The notes: generated by a model from the letters alone, not told the origin. A stretch of DNA of 64,000 nucleotides from Ruminococcus sp. HUN007 (GCF_000712055.1 NZ_JOOA01000002.1:310001-374000); one strand, 5' to 3'. Positions 37,069 to 46,976 are shown, counted from the first letter of the stretch. Translations and numbers: made by a program.

Positions 37069-37071
37069 AAA

Positions 37072-37110
37072 CAACGGGACAGATAATTTTTTTATCTGTC
37101 CCGTTGCTTT
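37072..37110. terminator. Bidirectional terminator
   Basis: A 15-base perfect stem CAACGGGACAGATAA / TTATCTGTCCCGTTG with a T-run loop and flanks lies between the HerA-like gene and the converging ppa gene. Confidence 0.88.
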
Positions 37111-37167
37111 ATAGTAAATGATAAAATTTATATGAATAAATCAGTTTGCCCTTAAGTGCGGATATTA

Positions 37168-37710
37168 TCAGTAAACTCCGCCGCAGAACTTATCCTTGTA
37201 ATTATGCATAGCATTTTCTATAACTGCAACAGCCTCTTCAGGTCCGCCTATGTTCTTTACTTCGGTGATCTTCTGGTTTTCGAGCTGCTTGTAAACAGAA
37301 AAGAAATGTTTGAGTTCCCCGAAAATATGTGACGGAAGCTCATTTACATCCTTGTATCCTGAATATGTCGGATCTCCGAACGGAATAGCTATGATCTTTT
37401 CATCGCCCATACCGCCGTCTTCCATATACATAACACCGATAGGATAGCTTCTTACAAGAGTCAGAGGTTCAATTCGTTCCGAACAGAGCAGAAGTACGTC
37501 AAGCGGGTCCTTGTCATCGCCGAATGTTCTCGGAATGAATCCGTAGTTCATCGGATAATGTGTTGCCGTAAAAAGAATTCGGTCAAGCATCAGCATGCCG
37601 GTTTTCTTGTCAAGTTCATATTTCTGATTGCAGCCTTTTGAGATCTCAATTACTGAAATAAAGTCGCGTGGTTTGATTCTGCCTTCATCGATATCGTGCC
37701 ATATATTCAT
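37168..37710 (-). CDS. ppa: Inorganic pyrophosphatase (family I)
   Basis: The protein has 180 residues. The signature is 'EISKGCNQKYELDKKTG', then 'YPMNYGFIPRT' and the catalytic 'GDDKDPLDVLLL'. It hydrolyses pyrophosphate to phosphate with magnesium, driving biosynthesis. CAGGAGAT precedes the ATG. It is a single-gene unit. Confidence 0.93.
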   Translation of the reverse strand: MNIWHDIDEGRIKPRDFISVIEISKGCNQKYELDKKTGMLMLDRILFTATHYPMNYGFIPRTFGDDKDPLDVLLLCSERIEPLTLVRSYPIGVMYMEDGGMGDEKIIAIPFGDPTYSGYKDVNELPSHIFGELKHFFSVYKQLENQKITEVKNIGGPEEAVAVIENAMHNYKDKFCGGVY

Positions 37711-37784
37711 TTGACCATCTCCTGTTTAAGTAATACATCTATATTTTACCTGACTTATCTTAAAATGTCAAGTTACAGTATTGT

Positions 37785-38966
37785 CTATTTCATAAGAATT
37801 GCTCTGATCGTCAGAAAATCTCTTACATCAACTGTTCCGTCACCGTTTAAGTCCGCTGCCGAAGCTGAAACTGAACGGTCGTGACCGATTATATATTTCT
37901 TGATCATAACAAGATCACTTGTCGATACAGAACCGTTACCGTCAATATCGCATCTGACAGCTTCTTCAGGGGGCGCTGACTGCACGTTGTTAAGATCAAA
38001 AAACGTAACAGTATAATTTATTTCAGTATCCGCGCCGGTGATATTTACCTCAAAAACATCGCCTGCTTTATAGGAAACTTTTTTCGGCTGGAATATGATG
38101 CAGCCCTTGCGGCCGTAGCCATCGTTATTAACATAAAATTCACCGTCAGATGAACCTGAATACAAAGACCAGGTTTTCATGTCGTTCTTTCTTGTAAGCG
38201 TTACCTTTACAGAACTTCCGTTTACCACCTGACCTCTTGAATAGGTCCAGATATAATCATCGTGACAGAAATTGACCGGCATATTCTGAGCAGGCCAGCA
38301 AACACCTGTAGCATCTGTTTTGCCAAAGGAATTGTCAAAAGCATACATCGCACCGTATCTTCCGGCTTTTCCGAATCCGGTATACTGCATCGACGGATTA
38401 AGGCACCATCTGCGGTGACCCATTCTCGGTATAAGCGAAGGATAATTATCGCTCATGTACCCGGTTATAATGCTGTCTGCAACGTTTCGGTATCCGTCTG
38501 CCAGATTGGATGAACCTGCACCCTGACATCCGGCATCATACAGAGAATCAGGCAGTCCTGACGGACGGGCAGGAGTATGTGAAATACCGCCGTTCAGAGC
38601 ATTTACAAGAGAGGCTGCCTGTGTAAGAGCACAGTAATCCTCTTTGATTTTAACCTCATCAAGCCCGGCAGTATACCTTACAAAATTAAGGGCATTCAAT
38701 CCGTTCTGAACCGATCCGTCACTGAGTTTACCGGCAGAATACGGTGAAACAAGTGATGGTTCCAGGGCGTACTCATCCTTTTGGCTGAGTGAAAACTGAT
38801 GAGTTCTGTAGTATTCAGCAATTTCTTCAGGAGTGTGTACTGCGACGTTTACACCTGATGATGCTGAAACTGTCTGAACCGCCGAAAAACCCGGCGGTTC
38901 TTTACCTGAGACTGCAGTCATCCCCATCAGGACTGCAGCTAAAAACAAGGCACTTTTTCCTTTCAT
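37785..38966 (-). CDS. Secreted CAP/SCP-domain protein with C-terminal dockerin
   Basis: The protein has 393 residues. The signal peptide covers about 1-35. A CAP (SCP/PR-1) domain lies at about 90-235, with His residues in 'GISHTPARP' and 'MGHRRWCLNP'. A beta-rich region follows (about 235-325), then a dockerin (about 333-390: CDIDGNGSVS, DLNGDGTVDV). CAP proteins bind lipids or act on proteins; their part in a cellulosome is unknown. AGAGGGGGAA precedes the ATG. The 323-base gap to its right (38967-39289) is very A+T-rich and contains the promoter of the MATE gene. Confidence 0.85.
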   Translation of the reverse strand: MKGKSALFLAAVLMGMTAVSGKEPPGFSAVQTVSASSGVNVAVHTPEEIAEYYRTHQFSLSQKDEYALEPSLVSPYSAGKLSDGSVQNGLNALNFVRYTAGLDEVKIKEDYCALTQAASLVNALNGGISHTPARPSGLPDSLYDAGCQGAGSSNLADGYRNVADSIITGYMSDNYPSLIPRMGHRRWCLNPSMQYTGFGKAGRYGAMYAFDNSFGKTDATGVCWPAQNMPVNFCHDDYIWTYSRGQVVNGSSVKVTLTRKNDMKTWSLYSGSSDGEFYVNNDGYGRKGCIIFQPKKVSYKAGDVFEVNITGADTEINYTVTFFDLNNVQSAPPEEAVRCDIDGNGSVSTSDLVMIKKYIIGHDRSVSASAADLNGDGTVDVRDFLTIRAILMK

Positions 38967-39132
38967 AACTTTTCCCCCTCTTTCAGACCGACTGTTTTCT
39001 GATAATTTTCCCCGATATAATTTATTGTATTATTTCTATAATTTTATATTTATCAGAACCGATCTGATTGTTTATATTACTAATTATAAACCATTCATTA
39101 GATATAGTCAATCATATTTTTTTTAAATTCTA

Positions 39133-39161
39133 TTGACAGTACCATGAATCTGTGTTAATAT
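39133..39161 (+). promoter_or_regulatory. Promoter of the MATE gene
   Basis: TTGACA at 39133-39138 and TAATAT at 39156-39161 have a 17-base spacer, about 130 bases upstream of the start. A stretch AGGAAAACGCTGATTT (39199-39214) resembles one end of the dispersed palindromic element but is too short to call. Confidence 0.45.
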
Positions 39162-39289
39162 AAATAGCTACATGATCCATAACAAATACATTAAAAGCAG
39201 GAAAACGCTGATTTTACCGCAGAGTGACTGAGATATCTGCATTCACTTTTCATATCAAAAAAGCGTTTTACAAAAAAGAGGAAACAAAA

Positions 39290-40669
39290 ATGAAAGAAGA
39301 CAAAAGAAAATTATTCGGCTCTGGCGTGTTTTACGGCAACGCACTTAAGATCGCCGTACCAATAATGCTACAGCAGCTTATCCAGAACCTTGTATCACTT
39401 ATCGACAATTTCATGGTCTCCGGTCTCGGAGACATATCCATGTCGGGAGTCAATGTCGCAGGACAGGTACTGTTTGTGTTCATGGTATATCTGAATGCCA
39501 TTGCAATGGCAGGCGGTATATTCATGACACAGTACTTCGGTGCAAAGGACAAAGGCGGAATGAAACAGGCTTTCATCTTCAAGCTTATAATGGGATTTGC
39601 GGCTTTCATACCGTTCTTCCTTGTCTGCATTGTCTTTCCGCGAAAAGTACTGTCACTTATGCTCATCGGAAACACTGAAGCCGACCTGATACTTGATGAA
39701 GCAGTAAAATACATGAACATAATGTTCTTCACAGGAATTCCTATGACATTTTCAGTATGCACGGCCAGTTCACTGCGCGACATGGGAAAAGTGAAGATCC
39801 CGCTGGCAGTAACTATTGCAGCTACTGTCACAAACACTCTCTTCAACTGGCTTCTCATATACGGTAACCTCGGATTTCCGAAACTCGGAGTCCGTGGTGC
39901 AGGTACAGCGACAGTTATCGCACGTTCACTCGAATTTATCATTTTCGTTATAATCTACATCAGACGTAAACCTGAATTTTCAGTACGAATTTCAGAATTC
40001 TTTCACGCCGACTTTGCTCTGTTCCGGAAAATGCTCAAGAAAGGATCCCTTGTTCTTTTCTGTGAAATGGTCTGGGTAATGTCTGAAACAGTTACCACCG
40101 CAGTCTATAACGGAAAAGGCGGTGCCGATGTGGTTTCAGGAATGGCTGCAAGCTTTTCAATTGCCAATCTCTTCTTTGTTGCATTCGGAGGAATTTACGC
40201 TGCAACCGGTGTTGTACTCGGAAAAACTCTCGGAGCAGGAGAACTTGAACGCGCCCGCCGTGAGAAGACCTGGCTCCTGTCCGGCTCCGCTCTGTTCGGC
40301 ATATTCATGACACTGTTCGGATTTGCCACAACTCTCATGATCCCTGTGGTATACGGTAAGCTGAGTGAAAGCGCAGTAAGCATTGCAAGAAGCATGGTCA
40401 TACTGATGTCTCTGTTCATGCCGGTCTGGGTCTATATGAACACGCAGACAGCTGTTTCAAGAGCCGGCGGAGATACAAAAATGGGCGCTGTAGCCGATTC
40501 ACTCATAACGATCTTTGTCATGATCCCGCTTGTTTTCATCATCGGATTCTGCACCGATTTGGGTCCTGTTGTGCTTTATCTTGGTGTAAAACTCATCGAC
40601 ATTATAAAAGTTGTCGTATTCCACTTCTGGCTTAAGAAAGAACGATGGCTCAAAAATCTTACAGTATAG
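39290..40669 (+). CDS. MATE-family multidrug exporter
   Basis: The protein has 459 residues and 12 predicted membrane segments. 'ALKIAVPIMLQQLIQNLVSL' begins the MatE domain and 'MFFTGIPMTFSV' and 'ASSLRDMGKVKIPL' are typical. The second MatE repeat starts at about 255. It is predicted to export cationic compounds in exchange for sodium or protons. ATG 39290 is chosen because AGAGGAAAC lies just upstream; an in-frame ATG at 39224 would add 22 residues without a ribosome site. Confidence 0.9.
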   Translation: MKEDKRKLFGSGVFYGNALKIAVPIMLQQLIQNLVSLIDNFMVSGLGDISMSGVNVAGQVLFVFMVYLNAIAMAGGIFMTQYFGAKDKGGMKQAFIFKLIMGFAAFIPFFLVCIVFPRKVLSLMLIGNTEADLILDEAVKYMNIMFFTGIPMTFSVCTASSLRDMGKVKIPLAVTIAATVTNTLFNWLLIYGNLGFPKLGVRGAGTATVIARSLEFIIFVIIYIRRKPEFSVRISEFFHADFALFRKMLKKGSLVLFCEMVWVMSETVTTAVYNGKGGADVVSGMAASFSIANLFFVAFGGIYAATGVVLGKTLGAGELERARREKTWLLSGSALFGIFMTLFGFATTLMIPVVYGKLSESAVSIARSMVILMSLFMPVWVYMNTQTAVSRAGGDTKMGAVADSLITIFVMIPLVFIIGFCTDLGPVVLYLGVKLIDIIKVVVFHFWLKKERWLKNLTV

Positions 40670-40672
40670 CAA

Positions 40673-40713
40673 AACGCCGTAACGGTCTGCTCAATAGCTT
40701 CCGTTACGGCGTT
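40673..40713 (+). terminator. Terminator of the MATE gene
   Basis: The 13-base stem AACGCCGTAACGG / CCGTTACGGCGTT starts four bases after the stop codon. The right side has only a short T run. Confidence 0.75.
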
Positions 40714-40719
40714 CTGCTG

Positions 40720-40887
40720 TTTAGAGTGGTGGTATTTATCATTTCTGAAATAACCGCCTCACTTGGATTTTCATCACAGAGTGCTTTTTCTGCTGCATTC
40801 AGGAAATTTACAGGCAAGACCCCGCTGCAATTCAGGAACCGCTACAGCGACGAATATCCGTTCCGTTATCTGGCAGAAAAAGAATGA
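40720..40887 (+). pseudogene. Remnant of an AraC-family regulator (C-terminal HTH only)
   Basis: The translated end 'ISEITASLGFSSQSAFSAAF' followed by 'RKFTGKTPLQFRNRYS' is the second HTH and the conserved tail of an AraC/XylS regulator. No start codon, ribosome site, cupin domain or first HTH precedes it; the frame runs back into the MATE terminator hairpin. It is therefore a truncated relic, possibly of a regulator that once controlled the MATE exporter, as AraC-MATE pairs are common in Clostridia. Confidence 0.7.
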
Positions 40888-40961
40888 ACATTTTCCGGTT
40901 AAAAGTGCGATGAAAATACATTAATCAGCGGTTTCAACATTCATTTCAGCTTATTTTTAAC

Positions 40962-40991
40962 TTGACTTTTTTTTACAATATAAGTTACTAT
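40962..40991 (+). promoter_or_regulatory. Promoter of the GH5 cellulase gene
   Basis: TTGACT 40962-40967 and TACTAT 40986-40991 have an 18-base spacer. A GGGAGGAAA ribosome site lies before the ATG at 41042. Confidence 0.6.
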
Positions 40992-41041
40992 TAAAGTACA
41001 TACAAATTCTTATCTCAACTTATCAAACGGGAGGAAACGAA

Positions 41042-42949
41042 ATGAAATCGATAAGAAGAATTACTGCTGCGGTTCTTGCCCTGGGTATGACAACTACTCT
41101 GGGAAGCAGTTTTTCACCTAATAAGACAGCTGCACCGGGAAATACAGTTTCTGTAAAGGCTGCTGATGACTGTCATGACGACTGGATCCATGCCAAAGGC
41201 AACCGCCTTTACGACATGAACGACAACGAGGTATGGCTCACAGGATGCAACTGGTTCGGATACAACGTAGGAAGCCAGGTATTTGACGGCGTATGGTCCG
41301 CAAACATGCACCAGTGCCTTAACGAGATCGCTGACCACGGATTCAATCTTCTCCGTGTACCTATGTCAACAGAGATCATCCTCGGATGGAAGGAAAAGAA
41401 ACCGGATGATATCATCAAAGTTAATCCTTACTCAAACCCGGAACTCACAGTCAGCGGTGAAGCTGCTGAAGGCGCAATAAAGTACAGCTTCGACATCTGG
41501 AACATGGCTGTTCAGTGGTGCAAGGAAAACGGAATCAAGATCATGATGGACATCCACAGCGCTGAAACTGCTTCAGCAGGACACCAGATTCCTGTATGGT
41601 ACACAAGCAAGTTCTCTGAAGATGACTGGATAGAAGCACTCGAATGGTTTACTGACTACTATAAGGACGACGATACTATCATCGCTATAGATCTTAAGAA
41701 CGAACCTCACGGAAAAGCAGATGAAGGCGAATTTGCAAAATGGGATGACTCTGATGACAAGAACAACTGGAAGAGAGCCGCTGAACGCGGTGCCAAGGCT
41801 TGTCTTGACATCAACCCTAACCTTCTTATCATGGTAGAGGGTATCGAAGTATATCCTAAGTTCGAAAAGGGATTTGACTGGTCAAGCCCTTCCGTTGACT
41901 ACGCTCACTATGACGATCCTGACGCTCAGCCATACTACGGCACATGGTGGGGCGGTAACTTCCGTGGTGTAAAGGATCACCCTATCGACCTCGGAAAATA
42001 CCAGAGCCAGCTCGTTTACTCACCTCACGACTACGGCCCGCTCGTTTATGCTCAGAAATGGTTCGACAAGGACTTTGACAGCGAATCACTCATGAAGGAC
42101 TGCTGGCACGACAACTGGTTCTATATCATCGAAGACAACACAGCTCCTCTCCTCATGGGCGAATGGGGCGGTTTCATAGACAAGGAAAATGACCCTACGG
42201 GCGACAACACCAAGTGGATGAAGTGTCTCCGTGATCTCATGATCGAGCACCATATCAACCACACATTCTGGTGCTTCAATGAAAACTCAGGCGATACAGG
42301 CGGACTTGTATACGACAACTTCGGCAAATGGGACGAAGACAAATACAACCTTGTAAAGCCGGCTCTCTGGCAGGATGAAAACGGCAAGTTCATAAGTCTT
42401 GACCACCAGAGACCAATGGGTCAGGGCGGCAACGGTATTTCAGTTGCTGAGTATTACGGCGGTACAATCCCGAAGCAGGAACCAAAGGTAACAGATGCTC
42501 CGAAGGTAACCGATGCACCTAAGACTACAGACGCTCCGAAGACTACTGACGCACCTAAGACGACCGATGCTCCGAAGACTACTGATGCTCCAAAGACTAC
42601 AGACGCTCCGAAAACTACAGACGCTCCGAAGACTACTGATGCTCCGAAGACTACAGATGCGCCTAAGACAACTGATACTCCTGTAACAACTACAAAGACT
42701 GAACCGGCTGCAACAGAATCTCCTGCAAACAGCCAGACCGTTGTATACGGTGACGTAAACGGAGACGGTCTTGTAGACGTAACAGACCTTTCTACAATGG
42801 CTGTAAATCTCGTTGACAAGAAGGAGTTCAAAGCAGACCAGATCAAAACTGCTGACGTTGACGGCGACGGCAAGGTAACACTTACAGACCTCGCAACTAT
42901 CAGACAGTATCTTTCAAAGAAGATCACAAAGCTCGGACCAGGCAAATAA
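41042..42949 (+). CDS. Secreted GH5 endoglucanase with TTDAPK linker and dockerin
   Basis: The protein has 635 residues. The signal peptide covers about 1-41. The GH5 catalytic domain (about 48-465) has the acid/base Glu221 in 'DLKNEPHG' and nucleophile Glu374 in 'LMGEWGG', plus 'HGFNLLRVP' and 'MMDIHS'. A Thr-rich repeat linker spans 42485-42682, and a C-terminal dockerin (about 570-630: GDVNGDGLVD, DVDGDGKVTL) docks it to a scaffoldin. The predicted reaction is endo-hydrolysis of beta-1,4-glucan. The subfamily and any mannan or xyloglucan activity cannot be told by eye. Codon use is biased to well-translated codons, consistent with high expression. Confidence 0.92.
   Translation: MKSIRRITAAVLALGMTTTLGSSFSPNKTAAPGNTVSVKAADDCHDDWIHAKGNRLYDMNDNEVWLTGCNWFGYNVGSQVFDGVWSANMHQCLNEIADHGFNLLRVPMSTEIILGWKEKKPDDIIKVNPYSNPELTVSGEAAEGAIKYSFDIWNMAVQWCKENGIKIMMDIHSAETASAGHQIPVWYTSKFSEDDWIEALEWFTDYYKDDDTIIAIDLKNEPHGKADEGEFAKWDDSDDKNNWKRAAERGAKACLDINPNLLIMVEGIEVYPKFEKGFDWSSPSVDYAHYDDPDAQPYYGTWWGGNFRGVKDHPIDLGKYQSQLVYSPHDYGPLVYAQKWFDKDFDSESLMKDCWHDNWFYIIEDNTAPLLMGEWGGFIDKENDPTGDNTKWMKCLRDLMIEHHINHTFWCFNENSGDTGGLVYDNFGKWDEDKYNLVKPALWQDENGKFISLDHQRPMGQGGNGISVAEYYGGTIPKQEPKVTDAPKVTDAPKTTDAPKTTDAPKTTDAPKTTDAPKTTDAPKTTDAPKTTDAPKTTDAPKTTDTPVTTTKTEPAATESPANSQTVVYGDVNGDGLVDVTDLSTMAVNLVDKKEFKADQIKTADVDGDGKVTLTDLATIRQYLSKKITKLGPGK
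42485..42682 (+). repeat. Eleven 18-base linker repeats in the GH5 gene
   Basis: Eleven units encode KVTDAP (2), KTTDAP (8) and KTTDTP (1). Third-position differences between units show that the protein sequence is being kept while the DNA drifts. Confidence 0.85.
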
Positions 42950-43046
42950 TCTGGTTTAACGAAACAACGAGCATCGCAGCTCCTGTTTTTAGCAGAGTCA
43001 GATGTGATTCGCCCTGTTCTGATTTCAGTTCATTATAAAAGCATAA

Positions 43047-43083
43047 ATGCCCGGTGATTTTATTAAAGTCACCGGGCATTCAT
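43047..43083 (+). terminator. Terminator of the GH5 gene
   Basis: The stem ATGCCCGGTGA / TCACCGGGCAT has an 11-base loop and T-rich tail. The 42950-43235 gap otherwise holds the promoter region of the next gene. Confidence 0.8.
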
Positions 43084-43235
43084 TTGTTTCAGACAGACAA
43101 TAGCAGAACGGATACTTACCCCCTGACGCATATTCGGACTTTTATCCGCTTGCATTCATTACCGAAATATGTTAAAATTAATTTGTATGTACTTACGTAA
43201 CCGATATTCTTTTTCCGGAAAGGAGGTATAATCGT

Positions 43236-45717
43236 TTGAAACTAAGAACTGTTTATATAAAAAACTTCGGCAGGCTGAGTGATTTTAAACTTAAACTTAA
43301 GCCGGGTCTGAATATTATATGCGGAAACAATGAATCCGGCAAGACTACTGTTATGAATTTCATAAAAATGATGTTCTACGGTACCTCCGGAAAGTCATCT
43401 GACATAGGAAAAAACCTGAGGAAAAAATATTCCCCGTGGAACGGTTCGCCGATGGCCGGATATATCGAATTTGAAGCATCGGGACAGGAATACAGACTGG
43501 AACGTGAATTCGGAAACTCCAATATCAGTGACGTGGTAACGCTGTGGAATCTTACTACAGGACAGGCAGAACCTGTAAGCTGTAAATATGAGCCCGGTGA
43601 ACGTTTTATCGGAATGAATGCGTCGGCATTTGAACGAAGTGTTTTCATCGGTGACATATCTTCTGTTATACACGGTACTGACAAGGATGACGAGATCACA
43701 AAAAAGCTCATGAATTATTCCTCATCTGCAGAAGAAAACGTATCATATGAAAAGGTACGCAGGCGTCTTCAGAAAGCACATGAGGAGCTTCGTTCAAAAA
43801 GCAGAAAAACCGGTGCTGTTGATATCATGCTTTCTGAACTTTCTGAACTTACAGAGCGACTTTCAGCTGCCGAAGATGAAGAAAGACTGCGTATGCATGA
43901 TGAAGAACTGCACGCTTCATACTGCAGTCAGCTTGAAAGCAGAAGGAATCATGCTGAGACACTGGAAAAGCGTATAAAGGAACAGCGCATAATACGCGAG
44001 CTCCATACGCTTGAGATCCAGAACCGGAAGAACGCTGTAAAGTCTGTTCTGAAAGAAAAGATTGATACTCTTACCGGTTCGATAACTAACGGTGATTTCA
44101 CTGTGACGGATTCTTTCCTTGATGAATGTTCTGACCTTCTTGCAAGACTTGATCATCTGAAGGAAAATTTCAGGGAAAAGAAACGTGAATTCAACCAGAT
44201 GTCCGCCGAACTTTCAGATATGAGACTTGATGAAAGTATTGCAGAATACGAAACAGATCTGGAATTCGTGACCGAAGAACTGAAAAACAGCGTAAATGAA
44301 AACAAAGAACTTAAAAATGAGCTTGCCCGTATCGGCAGTGCCTGCGACGAAGTAAATGATCTCATAAGGGAAACTCAGATCAAAGAAGAAATGTACAAAG
44401 AACATCTTGCGGATCTGGAACCGAATTATCTTGTACTCATACCTGCTGCTTCCATGATCATAATCGCAGTTTCACTGTTCATAAAAAATCCGTGGTTCCT
44501 GCTTGCTATAATACCTGTCGTACTCATGATATTCCTTGGTACGAAGATTGCTGCCGCAATAGAAGATCTGCGTAACCGCAGGAACGGTACCGAACATACC
44601 GAACCGGACTACGAAGCAGCGTACAGAAGCTACGATGAAAAACTGAAGGAATACGATGAACAGAAGGCGGAACTTGAAGAAAGAATAGTCCTTTCTGATT
44701 CGGCTGTCTCAGAGACTGAATCGAAGAAGAATGATATCGAACAGGAAGCAAACAAACTTAAGCTTGTAAAGGAACAGAAAGATTCCGAACTTTCAAAACT
44801 CGGTAATGAGCTGAATAAATCAGGTTCTGACATAAACGAGCTTGACCTGCACCTGATAAGTGTGTTTTCAAAATACAAAACAGTTTCAGGAACAGCTGAA
44901 ATTCCTGATCTTATTGACAAGGCTATTGAAACCATCTCGGAAATTGAAACAACAAAAGCTGTTTTAAACTCAAAGCATGATGAGGACAATGTTCCGTACT
45001 CACCTGAAGAAATCGCTGAGCGTTCACTTCTTCTGCGTGAAAAACTGAAGCAGCTTACAGGAGACAGCTCTCCTGAACTTCTCCCGGACAGCGTCACGGA
45101 CGCCCTCGAAGAGGAACTTGAGGAAACAGAAGCTTCGATAAACGAACTGAATGAGACGATCTCTTCACTGCGTTCAAGGATCTCGGCTAAATATCATTCA
45201 GATGATGAGCCGGCGGTTCTGCGTGAAAAGATCGATGATTTAAAAGTACATATCTCGAAGCGCGTAAAATACGACAATGAACTCCTGACAGCCTCTGAAG
45301 TAATGGAAGAGGCGGGAAATGAAATAAGGCAGACCTTTGCACCAGAGCTCAACAGCAAAAACGGAAAAGATATTCTCGCACCTGACCGGCGGAAAATACC
45401 GAGGAGCAATCGTATCAAAGGATCTGGCAGTAACCCCGGTGGACAGCAGAGACAATTCGATGCGCGACTGGCAGTACTTAAGCACCGGTACAGCCGAACA
45501 GGCTTATCTGTCACTGAGACTGGCACTGTCCGATATGATCGCAGGAAACAAGATACCGGTCTTTCTCGATGATGTCTTCGCTCATTACGATGAAGAACGC
45601 ACAAGAAAAGGTTTTCTGTTTCTCAGCGAATACAGCAGACTCGACCAGGTAATATTCTTTACCTGTCACAGATATTCACTTACCGAAGACCAGTGCACAG
45701 ACTTCCCGGAACAGTAA
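43236..45717 (+). CDS. YhaN/SbcC-like AAA ATPase with long coiled coils, frame broken once
   Basis: The start is TTG 43236 with AAAGGAGG nine bases upstream. Walker A 'GNNESGKTTVMNF' is at about 30-42. Coiled coils (about 165-400 and 455-690) flank two short membrane-like hydrophobic stretches near 400-440. The frame is lost at an A5 run (45357-45361). Removing one A gives 'LNSKTEKIFSHLTGGKY', then the ABC signature-like 'LSTGTAEQAYLSLRLAL' and Walker B 'VFLDDVFAHYD', giving 826 residues. The family is SMC/Rad50-related DNA-repair ATPases. The usual partner nuclease YhaO/SbcD is not adjacent; a small phosphoesterase gene follows. Confidence 0.82.
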
Positions 45718-45781
45718 AGTTACCGAACCGTATGCACTGGCAAACGCTTTATTCACCTAAGTATATGAAAGAGGTACCCAA

Positions 45782-46327
45782 ATGAAATTTATGATCGCAT
45801 CTGATATACACGGTTCTGCATTCTGGTGCAGAAAAACACTTGAAGCCTTTGAAAGAGAAAAAGCTGACAAGCTCCTTCTTCTCGGAGATATTCTCTATCA
45901 CGGACCAAGAAACGATCTTCCTGATGAATACGCACCAAAGGAAGTCATCAGTATGCTGAACCCGCTGCGTGACAAAATACTCTGTGTCCGCGGAAACTGC
46001 GACACCGAAGTTGATCAGATGGTACTCGACTTCCCTGTTCTTGCGGACTACGCATACATAGTTTCCGGAAACACAACGATTTTCGCAACACACGGCCATG
46101 TTTACAACGAAAACAATCTTCCGCCAATATCTGCCGGAACTATCCTTTTAAACGGACACTTCCACGTACCGGCATGCAGAACACTTGAAAACGGCGTTAT
46201 TTACATGAACCCGGGTTCAGTATCTATCCCGAAGGAAAATTCACTTCACCAGTACATGACTGCAGAAGATGGCACTTTTGAATGGAAAGACCTTGAAGGA
46301 AAAGTACTGATGAAAGTCAGCCTGTAA
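45782..46327 (+). CDS. YfcE/MJ0936-type metallophosphoesterase
   Basis: The protein has 181 residues. The calcineurin-like metal motifs are 'IASDIHGS', 'LLGDILYHGPRN', 'CVRGNCDTEVD', 'ATHGH' and 'LNGHFHVP'. It is a small cytosolic phosphodiesterase; physiological substrates of the family are uncertain. GAGGTACCCAA lies before the ATG. It follows the YhaN-like ATPase by 64 bases and precedes queH by 10 bases, so the three may be co-transcribed. Confidence 0.9.
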   Translation: MKFMIASDIHGSAFWCRKTLEAFEREKADKLLLLGDILYHGPRNDLPDEYAPKEVISMLNPLRDKILCVRGNCDTEVDQMVLDFPVLADYAYIVSGNTTIFATHGHVYNENNLPPISAGTILLNGHFHVPACRTLENGVIYMNPGSVSIPKENSLHQYMTAEDGTFEWKDLEGKVLMKVSL

Positions 46328-46337
46328 GGATGGTCTT

Positions 46338-46931
46338 ATGAAAGACAATATTATCATTTTCAAGAATGACTGCAGCAGCAAAAATCCGCGTATTCTCATG
46401 CATACCTGCTGTGCTCCGTGCTCGGTCTACTGTATAGATATCCTTCGTAATGAAGGGACAGAACCGGTAAGTTTCTGGTACAATCCGAATATTCATCCGT
46501 TTACGGAATACAAAATGAGAAAGAATACCCTTACCGATTACGCAAAATCAGTAAACATGAAGCTCATCATCGAAAACGAATACGGACTTCGTAACTTTAT
46601 AACCTCCGTATATCCTGACTTCGACAACAGATGTTCATACTGCTATGAATCACGTATTTACAGAACCGCGGAATTTGCCGCCGAAAACGGATTCGACCGC
46701 TTCACCACCACCCTGCTAGTAAGTCCGTATCAGAACCACGAACTGATCTGCGACATCGCCGAACGCGCTGCATTTAAATACGGTGTAAAATTCGAGTACC
46801 ACGACTTCCGTCCCGGCTTTAAAGAAGGACAGGAAAAAGCCCGTGAGCTCGGACTTTACATGCAGAAATACTGCGGATGTATTTTCAGTGAAGAAGACAG
46901 ATATAAGAAAAGAAAAAAGAATCAGGAGTGA
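46338..46931 (+). CDS. queH: Epoxyqueuosine reductase QueH
   Basis: The protein has 197 residues. Cys motifs characteristic of QueH (DUF208) are present: 'HTCCAPCSVYC', 'NRCSYCYESR' and 'QKYCGCIFSEEDRYKK'. The enzyme reduces epoxyqueuosine to queuosine in tRNA, replacing the unrelated QueG, using an iron-sulfur cluster. Its stop codon lies inside the downstream terminator hairpin. No other queuosine gene is in the window. Confidence 0.9.
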   Translation: MKDNIIIFKNDCSSKNPRILMHTCCAPCSVYCIDILRNEGTEPVSFWYNPNIHPFTEYKMRKNTLTDYAKSVNMKLIIENEYGLRNFITSVYPDFDNRCSYCYESRIYRTAEFAAENGFDRFTTTLLVSPYQNHELICDIAERAAFKYGVKFEYHDFRPGFKEGQEKARELGLYMQKYCGCIFSEEDRYKKRKKNQE

Positions 46932-46958
46932 CCGTTAAGGCCGCTTCTGATTCTTTTT
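46919..46958. terminator. Terminator overlapping the queH stop
   Basis: The stem AGAATCAG-AG / CT-CTGATTCT is followed by TTTTTTC. It lies between converging queH and the AlbA_2 regulator gene. Confidence 0.8.
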
Positions 46959-46976
46959 TCATGTTTTATGTCGTGA

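Noticed and set aside
39199..39214. Sixth copy of the dispersed element before the MATE gene
   Set aside because: Only about 16 bases match one end; this is too short to separate from chance.
42454..42945. Long open frame on the minus strand across the TTDAPK repeats of the GH5 gene
   Set aside because: Its Ser/Val/Ala repeats are only the reverse reading of the linker; there is no start signal and the + strand frame has a clear dockerin.
43236..45717. YhaN-like ATPase as a Wadjet or Lamassu-type SMC defence component
   Set aside because: No partner subunits are adjacent, and the neighbours are an ordinary phosphoesterase and queH.
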